64,000 nucleotides of DNA from Panagrolaimus kolymaensis (taxonomy: Eukaryota > Nematoda > Chromadorea > Rhabditida > Panagrolaimidae). The translations under genes were made by a program, and so were the position numbers. Of the stretch, positions 1 to 11,817 are shown in pieces. The notes beneath the pieces are model-generated. The model saw only the letters and a list, made by a program, of their open reading frames with translations. It searched no databases and had not been told where the DNA came from. The first letter of the stretch is position 1. Each line of letters begins with the position of its first letter. The DNA lies in contig JAJQJQ010000003.1 in the NCBI GenBank assembly GCA_028622995.1, positions 9,548,001 through 9,612,000 of the forward strand, read 5' to 3'.

Positions 1-3000
1 AAATTTGATAAAGAAAAAGGCATGATAAAATCGAGTGATCTTAATCTCTCATGCCCTTTTGGAGTTCAGAATCGCTTGAATTTTTGTATTTTGTTTCTAC
101 TAGAAATTTAAATATGAATGGTGGTGATTAGAATTAAATTTGATAAAGAAAAAGGCATGATAAAATCGAGTGATCTTAATCTCTCATGCCCTTTTGGAGT
201 TCAGAATCGCTTGAATTTTTGTATTTTGTTTCTACTAGAAATTTAAATATGAATGGTGGTGATTAGAATTAAATTTGATAAAGAAAAAGGCATGATAAAA
301 TCGAGGGATCTTAATCTCTCATGCCCTTTTGGAGTTCAGAATCGCTTGAATTTTTGTATTTTGTTTCTACAAGAAATTTAAATATGAATGGTGGTGATTA
401 GAATTAAATTTGATAAAGAAAAAGGCATGATAAAATCGAGGGATCTTAATCTCTCATGCACTTTTGGAGTTCAGAATCGCTTGAATTTTTGTATTTTGTT
501 TCTACAAGAAATTTAAATATGAATGGTGGTGATTAGAATTAAATTTGATAAAGAAAAAGGCATGATAAAATCGAGTGATCTTAATCTCTCATGCCCTTTT
601 GGAGTTCAGAATCGCTTGAATTTTTGTATTTTGTTTCTACAAGAAATTTAAATATGAATGGTGGTGATTAGAATTAAATTTGATAAAGAAAAAGGCATGA
701 TAAAATCGAGTGATCTTAATCTCTCATGCCTTTTTGGAGTTCAGAATCGCTTGAATTTTTGTATTTTGTTTCTACAAGAAATTTAAATAAGAAAGGCGAT
801 GTTTTAAATTAAATTTGATAAAGAAAAAGGCATGATAAAATCGAGGGATCTTAATCTCTCATGCCCTTTTGGAGTTCAGAATCGCTTGAATTTTTGTATT
901 TTGTTTCTACAAGAAATTTAAATATGAATGGTGGTGATTAGAATTAAATTTGATAAAGAAAAAGGCATGATAAAATCGAGGGATCTTAATCTCTCATGCC
1001 CTTTTGGAGTTCAGAATCGCTTGAATTTTTGTATTTTGTTTCTACAAGAAATTTAAATATGAATGGTGGTGATTAGAATTAAATTTGATAAAGAAAAAGG
1101 TATGATAAAATCGAGGGATCTTAATCTCTCATGCCCTTTTGGAGTTCAGAATCGCTTGAATTTTTGTATTTTGTTTCTACTAGAAATTTAAATATGAATG
1201 GTGGTGATTAGAATTAATTTTGATAAAGAAAAAGGCATGATAAAATCGAGGGATCTTAATCTCTCATGCCCTTTTGGAGTTCAGAATCGCTTGAATTTTT
1301 GTATTTTGTTTCTACAAGAAATTTAAATATGAATGGTGGTGATTAGAATTAAATTTGATAAAGAAAAAGGCATGATAAAATCGAGGGATCTTAATCTCTC
1401 ATGCCCTTTTGGAGTTCAGAATCGCTTGAATTTTTGTATTTTGTTTCTACAAGAAATTTAAATATGAATGGTGGTGATTAGAATTAAATTTGATAAAGAA
1501 AAAGGCATGATAAAATCGAGGGATCTTAATCTCTCATGCACTTTTGGAGTTCAGAATCGCTTGAATTTTTGTATTTTGTTTCTACAAGAAATTTAAATAT
1601 GAATGGTGGTGATTAGAATTAAATTTGATAAAGAAAAAGGCATGATAAAATCGAGTGATCTTAATCTCTCATGCCCTTTTGGAGTTCAGAATCGCTTGAA
1701 TTTTTGTATTTTGTTTCTACAAGAAATTTAAATATGAATGGTGGTGATTAGAATTAAATTTGATAAAGAAAAAGGCATGATAAAATCGAGTGATCTTAAT
1801 CTCTCATGCCCTTTTGGAGTTCAGAATCGCTTGAATTTTTGTATTTTGTTTCTACAAGAAATTTAAATATGAATGGTGGTGATTAGAATTAAATTTGATA
1901 AAGAAAAAGGCATGATAAAATCGAGGGATCTTAATCTCTCATGCCCTTTTGGAGTTCAGAATCGCTTGAATTTTTGTATTTTGTTTCTACAAGAAATTTA
2001 AATATGAATGGTGGTGATTAGAATTAAATTTGATAAAGAAAAAGGCATGATAAAATCGAGTGATCTTAATCTCTCATGCCCTTTTGGAGTTCAGAATCGC
2101 TTGAATTTTTGTATTTTGTTTCTACAAGAAATTTAAATATGAATGGTGGTGATTAGAATTAAATTTGATAAAGAAAAAGGCATGATAAAATCGAGTGATC
2201 TTAATCTCTCATGCCCTTTTGGAGTTCAGAATCGCTTGAATTTTTGTATTTTGTTTCTACAAGAAATTTAAATATGAATGGTGGTGATTAGAATTAAATT
2301 TGATAAAGAAAAAGGCATGATAAAATCGAGTGATCTTAATCTCTCATGCCCTTTTGGAGTTCAGAATCGCTTGAATTTTTGTATTTTGTTTCTACAAGAA
2401 ATTTAAATATGAATGGTGGTGATTAGAATTAAATTTGATAAAGAAAAAGGCATGATAAAATCGAGTGATCTTAATCTCTCATGCCCTTTTGGAGTTCAGA
2501 ATCGCTTGAATTTTTGTATTTTGTTTCTACAAGAAATTTAAATATGAATGGTGGTGATTAGAATTAAATTTGATAAAGAAAAAGGCATGATAAAATCGAG
2601 GGATCTTAATCTCTCATGCACTTTTGGAGTTCAGAATCGCTTGAATTTTTGTATTTTGTTTCTACAAGAAATTTAAATATGAATGGTGGTGATTAGAATT
2701 AAATTTGATAAAGAAAAAGGCATGATAAAATCGAGTGATCTTAATCTCTCATGCCCTTTTGGAGTTCAGAATCGCTTGAATTTTTGTATTTTGTTTCTAC
2801 AAGAAATTTAAATATGAATGGTGGTGATTAGAATTAAATTTGATAAAGAAAAAGGCATGATAAAATCGAGTGATCTTAATCTCTCATGCCCTTTTGGAGT
2901 TCAGAATCGCTTGAATTTTTGTATTTTGTTTCTACTAGAAATTTAAATATGAATGGTGGTGATTAGAATTAAATTTGATAAAGAAAAAGGCATGATAAAA

Positions 3001-5103
3001 TCGAGGGATCTTAATCTCTCATGCACTTTTGGAGTTCAGAATCGCTTGAATTTTTGTATTTTGTTTCAACAAGAAATTTAAATATGAATGGTGGTGATTA
3101 GAATTAAATTTGATAAAGAAAAAGGCATGATAAAATCGAAGGATCTTAATCTCTCATGCCCTTTTGGAGTTCAGAATCGCTTGAATTTTTGTATTTTGTT
3201 TCTACAAGAAATTTAAATATGAATGGTGGTGATTAGAATTAAATTTGATAAAGAAAAAGGCATGATAAAATCGAGTGATCTTAATCTCTCATGCTCTTTT
3301 GGAGTTCAGAATCGCTTGAATTTTTGTATTTTGTTTCTACAAGAAATTTAAATATGAATGGTGGTGATTAGAATTAAATTTGATAAAGAAAAAGGCATGA
3401 TAAAATCGAGGGATCTTAATCTCTCATGCCCTTTTGGAGTTCAGAATCGCTTGAATTTTTGTATTTTGTTTCTACAAGAAATTTAAATATGAATGGTGGT
3501 GATTAGAATTAAATTTGATAAAGAAAAAGGCATGATAAAATCGAGTGATCTTAATCTCTCATGCCCTTTTGGAGTTCAGAATCGCTTGAATTTTTGTATT
3601 TTGTTTCTACAAGAAATTTAAATATGAATGGTGGTGATTAGAATTAAATTTGATAAAGAAAAAGGCATGATAAAATCGAGTGATCTTAATCTCTCATGCC
3701 TTTTTGGAGTTCAGAATCGCTTGAATTTTTGTATTTTGTTTCTACAAGAAATTTAAATAAGAAAGGCGATGTTTTAAATTAAATTTGATAAAGAAAAAGG
3801 CATGATAAAATCGAGGGATCTTAATCTCTCATGCCCTTTTGGAGTTCAGAATCGCTTGAATTTTTGTATTTTGTTTCTACAAGAAATTTAAATATGAATG
3901 GTGGTGATTAGAATTAAATTTGATAAAGAAAAAGGCATGATAAAATCGAGTGATCTTAATCTCTCATGCCCTTTTGGAGTTCAGAATCGCTTGAATTTTT
4001 GTATTTTGTTTCTACAAGAAATTTAAATATGAATGGTGGTGATTAGAATTAAATTTGATAAAGAAAAAGGCATGATAAAATCGAGGGATCTTAATCTCTC
4101 ATGCCCTTTTGGAGTTCAGAATCGCTTGAATTTTTGTATTTTGTTTCTACAAGAAATTTAAATATGAATGGTGGTGATTAGAATTAAATTTGATAAAGAA
4201 AAAGGCATGATAAAATCGAGGGATCTTAATCTCTCATGCCCTTTTGGAGTTCAGAATCGCTTGAATTTTTGTATTTTGTTTCTACAAGAAATTTAAATAT
4301 GAATGGTGGTGATTAGAATTAAATTTGATAAAGAAAAAGGCATGATAAAATCGAGGGATCTTAATCTCTCATGCCCTTTTGGAGTTCAGAATCGCTTGAA
4401 TTTTTGTATTTTGTTTCAACAAGAAATTTAAATATGAATGGTGGTGATTAGAATTAAATTTGATAAAGAAAAAGGCATGATAAAATCGAGGGATCTTAAT
4501 CTCTCATGCCCTTTTGGAGTTCAGAATCGCTTGAATTTTTGTATTTTGTTTCTACAAGAAATTTAAATATGAATGGTGGTGATTAGAATTAAATTTGATA
4601 AAGAAAAAGGCATGATAAAATCGAGTGATCTTAATCTCTCATGCCCTTTTGGAGTTCAGAATCGCTTGAATTTTTGTATTTTGTTTCAACAAGAAATTTA
4701 AATATGAATGGTGGTGATTAGAATTAAATTTGATAAAGAAAAAGGCATGATAAAATCGAGGGATCTTAATCTCTCATGCCCTTTTGGAGTTCAGAATCGC
4801 TTGAATTTTTGTATTTTGTTTCAACAAGAAATTTAAATATGAATGGTGGTGATTAGAATTAAATTTGATAAAGAAAAAGGCATGATAAAATCGAGGGATC
4901 TTAATCTCTCATGCCCTTTTGGAGTTCAGAATCGCTTGAATTTTTGTATTTTGTTTCTACAAGAAATTTAAATATGAATGGTGGTGATTAGAATTAATTT
5001 TGATAAAGAAAAAGGCATGATAAAATCGAGGGATCTTAATCTCTCATGCCCTTTTGGAGTTCAGAATCGCTTGAATTTTTGTATTTTGTTTCTACAAGAA
5101 ATT
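1..5103. repeat. 135-bp satellite array, about 38 units
   Basis: Units begin at positions 1, 136, 271 and so on in exact 135-bp register, with no length change up to 5103. Most units differ by only 1-4 substitutions: T/G in cgag(T/G)gatc, atgccc/atgcac/atgcct, and ctactag/ctacaag/tcaacaag. Units 6 and 28 share a variant tail (781-810 and 3751-3780) ending in aggcgatgttttaaatt. Each unit contains an inverted repeat: aaaaaggcatga (14-25 of unit 1) faces tcatgcccttttt-like sequence (49-60) across a 23-nt loop. The array starts before the window, so its full length is unknown. No reading frame stays open through it. Such homogeneity implies recent amplification or gene conversion. Confidence 0.98.
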
Positions 5104-5341
5104 GGATTTTAAGTTACCTATATGGATTAATGGTTATTTTGGATTAATTGATTCAACCATTATTCAAGCTATTGTTCAATTCCGAATTTTTATTCAATCA
5201 ATAATAGTTTTATTAATTATGACAGGTTATCGAGAAGCTATCGTTAAATTTATTTTTAATCTAATAACAAACCCTAAAAAAGTTATAAGAAGCTTCCAAT
5301 CATCGATAACTCAAACAACCTCAATTTCTTATTTTAATTAG
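5103..5341 (+). pseudogene. 3' fragment of a 7TM chemoreceptor-like gene
   Basis: A 79-codon open frame starts exactly where satellite identity ends and finishes at a TAG at 5339-5341. It encodes one long hydrophobic segment (about residues 20-42) followed by a basic segment beginning GYREAIVKF. This arrangement is typical of helix 7 and the proximal tail of nematode serpentine receptors. Helices 1-6 are absent upstream, where only satellite is present. The last satellite unit offers a possible splice acceptor (ttgtttctacaag), so this could be a terminal exon whose intron has been filled by satellite, or a truncated relic. The family call is weak. Confidence 0.35.
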
Positions 5342-5673
5342 CATATTTTGATATTTTTCCTGAAATTACAACATAAAAATTTAGACTAAAGGCCGTTGCA
5401 GTAAGCAATCTATCAATTTATTTGTTTCTTATAATTAAATCAAATTTGGTATTTATATTTTAAAGCCTACAGTTGGTTAATGGACTTCGGTACAAAATAG
5501 TTAAATACAGTAATAATAAAAATAAATCAAAAATTTAAGAAAATTTATATAAACAAATAAATTGAAAAGAACATGTGTTTTTCAAACTTTCAAAAAATAA
5601 ATAAAGGATAATCAAAATTACATACATAAAAATTTTAAAAGAAAAAATATAAAACTAAATATGCTCCTTCGAT
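5342..5673. other. AT-rich intergenic gap
   Basis: This is an intergenic stretch between the receptor remnant and the 3' end of the gene at 5674. It contains AATAAA-type hexamers on both strands, consistent with convergent 3' ends. No gene or structured repeat was seen. Confidence 0.6.
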
Positions 5674-6805
5674 TTACTTATCAATCTTAACAAGTCTAAA
5701 TAGATATTTGTCGCCGCTGTTTATTTCGATATTCACTCCCAAATCGATTAATGATTTGATGCCAAGAATATTGGCTCCTGTGAAATTGCTATGAGAAAGA
5801 CGGGCTTCACGGATGAGGTTGGAATCCTAAAATACAAATATTAATATTTTTTCAAACGAAAAATAAAAAGTGGAAATCTACTTGAATTGAAAATCCAATA
5901 CAAGATGGAACATGTGGATCGGTTGGAAAGGCTCCTGGACTTAAATGATGCTCAAAGCCATCGAAGTTTTTTTTAGCGAAGTTACCAATCTAAACCACAA
6001 ATTTAGTTGTAGAAATTATTTAACGTAAGCAAACATCACTTTTACTCCAAACAAAAAAATAGATAAATAAAAGAATCTTATCTATTTTAAACTTTACGCT
6101 TTTTTTGGTTAACTTATTAAAATAAAATATTTTTATAGCTGAAGTAATAGAGCCTTTTTATCTTTCTCAATAAACGTAACTCATTAATAAACTTTTTTTT
6201 AATAAGAAAATGATTTACGCAGATAAGGCGCTTATGGGTAATATCAGGTAACATCACATCGTATTTATTCGGATATACGGGGCCTTGTTTTTCATAATGT
6301 TCCTCTCGGGCTTTAGCATATGCGAAATATTCTGCAACGGAATCTATTTCAGCTTGTCTTATTGGGTCAATGGTTTGATTAGTTTGGCCTTGATCCATAT
6401 CTAATTCTTTGTCTGTAAAATGAAAATAAAATAAGTAAACGAAAAAAATCTACAATAATCAAACCGTTTTCTTTGCAATTTTTCTTTTCATCAGTATCTT
6501 TAAAATTTTGATTCATTTTCTTTTTATTTTTAATATTTGGTTTATCACTATGAGGAGGTGAAGAAAGATCAGTTGTAAATTGACGCTTGGGTTTACAAAT
6601 TTTACTGACTTGAAGGTTAATGAACAATGGTAGTTTGTCTCTCTAAAAAAATAAAACTTTAAAATAATAAAATTCAAAAGTGATATCTTTGCAAAGAAAC
6701 TACCTTCGAATGAAGATAACGAGTAGCCATAGTTGTATGAGTTTGAAATGATGCACGCGCCACGAAGGCGCGGGAAAAGAGGACAGCGATAGGATGCACA
6801 CCCAT
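5674..6805 (-). CDS. Five-exon protein of unknown function, possible mitochondrial presequence
   Basis: Predicted exons on the minus strand are 6704-6805, 6465-6642, 6219-6412, 5882-5989 and 5674-5826. All introns are GT-AG, phases agree (0,1,0,0), and the total is 735 nt, or 244 residues. The N-terminus (residues 1-34) is rich in Arg, Ser, Thr and Ala and has no acidic residue, which fits a mitochondrial targeting peptide; this is inference. Residues about 55-95 are Lys/Asn-rich and low complexity. The C-terminal half contains two Cys (KRLIC and VPSCIG) and a short stretch (EARLSHSNFTGANILGI) that superficially resembles pentapeptide repeats. I do not recognise a family. An ATG was chosen at 6803-6805 as the first in an open frame; another in-frame Met lies at residue 26. 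Confidence 0.7.
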
Positions 6806-7613
6806 TTTTGCCAAAAATATATATACAGAGATTATGAAAGAATGGAAAGAATGATAGTTTTAAAAAATAAAAATATATTTATTATTACTCAATTTTTGTT
6901 TAAGCCTGGATTAATTAAAGTGAATAGTAAAAAAATGAAGACAAGAAACTATAATTTTTTAGAAAAATCATAAAATGCCAAGAAATAACGAGACTTGATA
7001 ATTAAATATTTTGAGCAACAACAAATTTTGAAACTGACAATATTCACAGACCTCACAACAAATAACGTTTTACAAATGGTGAAGTAAGATAATCTTTTTA
7101 AAAAATAAAAATAGCTCAATAAATTTTAGAAAAATAAAAAAACCTTCTTAGAATTTTTTACCGCAAACTACCGAAAATTCAAAACCGCGCAAACGGATTA
7201 TATTTATCTTCAAAATTGATATCCTTGCGAGAAACATTGGTAAGAAAACAATGAGTAGTCATAGGAAAATTAGCTTGAAGCATCAATTCGCGCGAATGTG
7301 ATACTGAGAGACATTGGAAGAACATCATTAAAAAAAAGTGAGACTACAATAGTAACCAAACCGAAGGTTATAATAGCAAACAATATTATTACTAATTTAA
7401 GATTACAAACAAGTGATGCAAAAAAAAACAAAAAGAATATCACCGATTCGATAAAAGAAATCAAAATGCATTTAAACAATTTTAAAAAAAAGTTGGAAAT
7501 AAATAATAATTTTCATAATTTTTAAGAACGAAACAAAAAACAAGAGAATAAAAATCAAAACAAAGTATTGTAAAAAAATATGGGAATGGTTTTTATGATG
7601 CATGTGCGTCGTT
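6806..7613. other. Intergenic, with a decayed copy of the exon 1 region of the 5674-6805 gene
   Basis: No complete gene is visible. The stretch 7205-7300 resembles 6670-6765, the exon 1/intron 1 boundary of the gene downstream. For example, ttcaaaattgatatccttgc matches ttcaaaagtgatatctttgc, and gagtagtcatag matches gagtagccatag. The matching reading frame on the minus strand ends in a stop soon after. This suggests a partial tandem duplication that has degenerated. Confidence 0.4.
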
Positions 7614-10600
7614 TCACCGACGTCCCTTTCTCGGATTTAGTATTTTTCCTTCAAGCGGTTCTCCAACCAATTCATGATTTGTGTAAAGCTTAAATCTATA
7701 CACAATTTCTGATGGGCGTTCTCCTACTGGTAAATCATCTTCGACTGGATAAACCATAACATACATCATCCGTGCTGTATTTTCTTCGCCTTGATTTACG
7801 TGATCATAAATGGAAGTAATTGCTGTTTGCCAAGGGTTTATATCAGCCTGAAAAAAAGAGGGTATTATTTTCGATTGTATGCATTACTTTACACAAACTT
7901 ACATTTGGACTGAGAGGAAAGGCGTTAATCCCACTATCAATCCCTCCTAATTTTTTATCAATGTATTGACATGGATTATCACCTGACTTGGAACAAAATT
8001 TGACACCAACCAAGTTTTTCTCAGTCATTGCTGAGCCTGAAATTAAAAGTTCATTTATAAATTTTCATTGTTGGTTGTTACATACCTTTATCTAAATTTT
8101 GATATCTTATTTCAGCATTGATATATATCAAATTATCATATTCATCATAACCAATCCAATGATTGTAAAGGGAGGAAGATTTAAATTCAGTGAAATCTGC
8201 GCTACACCATTTTTGTACCCCATACATGAAAGCGGCTATCGACGAAGTTTGATTGGCGATCGATGCAACACTTTTTGTTCGTCCATAACCTCTAGCAACC
8301 AAATCAAGGATTTCAAAGTTCTCGGGAACTTCATCAACTTCATCGTGAGCTTCTTGCATCTGTAAATTTATTTGTAAGTTATTGTACTTATAATTAAAAA
8401 AAATAATTATCGGTAAAAAAAATAAACTCAATAGCTCGGCGACTTTTCGCGTAACAATCCTGGCCTAATGTGTATCGATATATGCATTATTGAAAAAAAA
8501 TTTGGAAAATAGAAATATCCTTAGTATGTACGCACAATCTGTTATGCCTTAACAAAAATCAACAATTTAGATGTGAAAGACTCGTTGGTTTTTCTGCGTC
8601 TCTGACATTTAAAAAAACAAAAATGTAAGGAAGTCTCTTTTTTTCTCGTTTTTTTTTATTTATTAAAAGCGATGCACATAAACGCGCTCTTTTTGGAAAG
8701 ACAAACACCTAGCAGCTCGATTTTTATTGTGCATAGGGAAGACATATAATCGAATATTTTTTTGGTTCGAGACAGGGGCGGAACTGAAAAAACTCATCTA
8801 TGGTAAACGTAGGCTGAAAAGTCGGATCCTAGGGTTAAAAAATACGTAGATCACGAATCTGAACTCAGATTTATAGAACATATAGGTGGAAATTGAGTTA
8901 CAGAATATCTCACCACGAAAATCCAAAATTCTATAATTAATTTTTTCTGGGTTGCTTTAGGGGTTATTTATAGCGTAGATTAACGTTTTGGACAAGTTTC
9001 AGAATTTTACTCTTACTCATTCTTGAGTTCCACGTCCTCAAAGTTTACAATTTGTAAGTTTTAATATATCCCAAAGGAGAACCTCCATTTTTTTCAAGGC
9101 CGTGAAAAATGTTGTCCACTACGATTAATCCTAATAACATACTGAAAAATCGTATCGAATAAAAAAAAATTCCTACTGGGGGGAAGAAATACTTTTGACT
9201 CCTTGAATACGGAAAAAAGCACACGATGCAAAAGAAGGTTTATTGAAAACTTCATGATAAACATTAGTTTTCTAGGAAATGTTTTGTAGAAAAATTAAAA
9301 AAAACATAAAAAAAATTATGGGTAAGAATAGAAACATTTTATGCCTTACTTTAGCCATCATACCAACCCAATACCTAATAAACCCTAAATTAATAAAATT
9401 AAAAAAATCGAATATTTTTAAAACTTTATTTTTGGCTTTAACTCATCATTTCTAGACCTAATTTTGGTCGTAGAACTCGAATTTGATGTTATCTTTTATA
9501 TTTGAGCTCTTTAAAAAATAGTTTTGTGGATTGTGAAAATTTGCATATTTCAAAAATTCATAACTCAGTTTCTAGTAGGTTTTCTGGATCAACCGTTGTC
9601 AAATTCGAGTTCTACGACCAAAATTAGGTCTAGAAATGATGAGTTAAAGCCAAAAATAAAGTTTTAAAAATATTCGATTTTTTTAATTTTATTAATTTAG
9701 GGTTTATTAGGTATTGGGTTGGTATGATGGCTAAAGTAAGGCATAAAATGTTTCTATTCTTACCCATAATTTTTTTTATGTTTTTTTTAATTTTTCTACA
9801 AAACATTTCCTAGAAAACTAATGTTTATCATGAAGTTTTCAATAAACCTTCTTTTGCATCGTGTGCTTTTTTCCGTATTCAAGGAGTCAAAAGTATTTCT
9901 TCCCCCCAGTAGGAATTTTTTTTTATTCGATACGATTTTTCAGTATGTTATTAGGATTAATCGTAGTGGACAACATTTTTCACGGCCTTGAAAAAAATGG
10001 AGGTTCTCCTTTGGGATATATTAAAACTTACAAATTGTAAACTTTGAGGACGTGGAACTCAAGAATGAGTAAGAGTAAAATTCTGAAACTTGTCCAAAAC
10101 GTTAATCTACGCTATAAATAACCCCTAAAGCAACCCAGAAAAAATTAATTATAGAATTTTGGATTTTCGTGGTGAGATATTCTGTAACTCAATTTCCACC
10201 TATATGTTCTATAAATCTGAGTTCAGATTCGTGATCTACGTATTTTTTAACCCTAGGATCCGACTTTTCAGCCTACGTTTACCATAGATGAGTTTTTTCA
10301 GTTCCGCCAGGTTTTGATTTGTCTCGATTTAAAAAAATATTCGATTATATCTGTCTCCACTAAATTTTGCTCATTCCTACTTTTTTTCATCAAATGATAA
10401 AAATCCGAAAAACTAGGAAAGTATGTTACAAGTTTTAATAACTTACGGAATCACTTTCTTCAGCATATGGTTCACCATCATCAATTATAAATACACCTAT
10501 GTTTAAAGTTTGAGGTGCAAAAACGAACGAAAAATCAAAGGAATAAGAATGTTCCAAAATTGTATTACAACTATGTGTAATATAAAAGTAAGGTTCTGGG

Positions 10601-11031
10601 AGATCTTTCCAGAACCAATCAAAATCTTGTCCACAAGCAAATATTGAAAAAGAACCATCTTCACGAGTATAGCCCATGCTAAAGAATGGAGAAAAAATCT
10701 TTTTTGAATTTCTCGGTGGAGCTCAACTTTCACAAAAAATGATTTTTAGTTTATTTGTCACAAAATTTGTTACCTGTATGTAACTTAAAACCTACAAGCC
10801 AAGTATGATTTGAAACTTTTTTTGAGGGCTGATTTAAATTATAGGTTTTTTTCTCAAAAACTCATCCTAATTATAGTTAGGAAGTGTCAAAAGTAAAACA
10901 AGATATACCCCATATGATCATCAGGATTAATAAGTTGTAAAACAGGATTGGCACTATCAGAGTAATCCCGGTCAAGTATTGCGCCATGGGAAAAAGAAAT
11001 TAGAAAAGAAGTAGAAAAGCATAAACAACAT
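7614..11031 (-). CDS. Transthyretin-like (TTR-related) protein with long C-terminal extension
   Basis: Predicted exons are 10909-11031, 10447-10678, 8086-8359, 7903-8036 and 7614-7847, about 330 residues. Exons 1-2 carry the nematode transthyretin-like pattern: AILDRDYSD, then INPDDHMGMGYTREDGSF (a strand-turn-strand ending in DxDGxF), then EPYFYITHSCN, the usual PY-x-x-HxC block. TTR-like proteins are normally about 130-160 residues and secreted. Here roughly 210 extra residues follow, including three Cys and a Met/Tyr-rich strand region; I do not recognise this part. Phases agree from exon 1 to the stop. The hydrophobic signal-like start (ATG at 11029-11031) is one nucleotide out of frame with the TTR domain, near a run of five T, so the start is uncertain: frameshift, sequencing error or another first exon. 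Intron 2 (8360-10446) contains the large inverted repeat. The acceptor just before the ATG at 8357-8359 leaves open a separate downstream gene. Confidence 0.65.
8777..10308. mobile_element. Fold-back element: two 710-bp inverted arms around a 112-bp spacer
   Basis: The left arm (8777-9486) and right arm (9599-10308) are reverse complements of equal length. By eye I found no mismatch over the 710 bp. The spacer is 9487-9598. Weaker symmetry continues outside the arms (8741-8776 against 10309-10354, both with tcgaatattttttt). The possible flanking duplication is only 'agg'. There is no ORF or transposase motif. The element lies wholly within intron 2 of the transthyretin-like gene, so the primary transcript could form a very long duplex. 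It is most simply a fold-back or MITE-like non-autonomous DNA element, or a recent inverted duplication. Confidence 0.93.
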
Positions 11032-11817
11032 TTTAAAGTTTAAAAAATGTTATTTACAGTAGGGCTGTGAAAGAGAGAAAACGAGATAGCAAAAAAACTA
11101 ACAAAAAAGTTAAAATAAATTAATAAAAATTAAAACGAAATACAAAATCTAAAAAAGGTAATGAAACTTATATTATTGATTCACCGATTGCCTAAAACAA
11201 ATTAGCTTTATGTTAGTCGAAATTTTTATTATTTATTAAACTTTTTCTTTCTTATTTTATTTGTTTTTTTCCTTCATCCATAACTTTGTATTTTTGTTGG
11301 ACCAAAAAATAAAAATAGATTAAAAAATGAATATATTTTTGTATATCATCCATTTTATATTTAATTTCTACTTAAAGTTCATTGCTTTTTAAAATAAAAG
11401 ATTTTTTGAGAAATGTCTACAAAAAAATTATTTCGAAGCTGTGTTCTGATTTTTAAACCGGAAATAGAAGTTTTCGGGATTTTGTAAATTACCAAGAGCT
11501 CTGATTCACTGTATTCAATTTCATGAGCTGCAAAAATATTTTCGAGCTAGTCGATGCTCTTTTGAACAAAAAAATTTCACCGATTTTTTTTTGTTAATCA
11601 TACTTGAATGTTTCATATATTTTTTTATTTCCTCTTTTTTTTGCAACATTGATTATGCTCATGATAGCATATGTTCATAAAGCTCGATCTTCGACTGGCA
11701 GTCTCGTTCACCGGAAACAGAATTTCGGGCATATAAAAGCAGCGACCAAAGCATGGCTCTTTGCTAAATTTATTTTTTGATTCACTTGAACTCTTCTTTT
11801 TTTCGTCGTGATTTTTG
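11032..11817. other. Gap with a possible minus-strand Cys-bearing exon at about 11625-11925
   Basis: Most of this stretch is AT-rich and featureless. On the minus strand an acceptor (tttattatag) at about 11925 opens a frame of about 97 codons down to 11625. It is Lys/Ser-rich and then contains CFGRCF and CYHEHNQC, a four-Cys pattern. It has no Met, no clear donor and no identified upstream exon, and it overlaps the candidate first exon of the plus-strand gene at 11818. It may be a relic. Confidence 0.25.

Noticed and set aside
1..5103. CRISPR-like array
   Set aside because: The whole 135-bp unit repeats with no unique spacers, in a eukaryotic context.
5674..11031. Operon of the two adjacent minus-strand genes
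   Set aside because: The 808-bp gap and a decayed duplicate between them do not fit the roughly 100-bp spacing of nematode operons.
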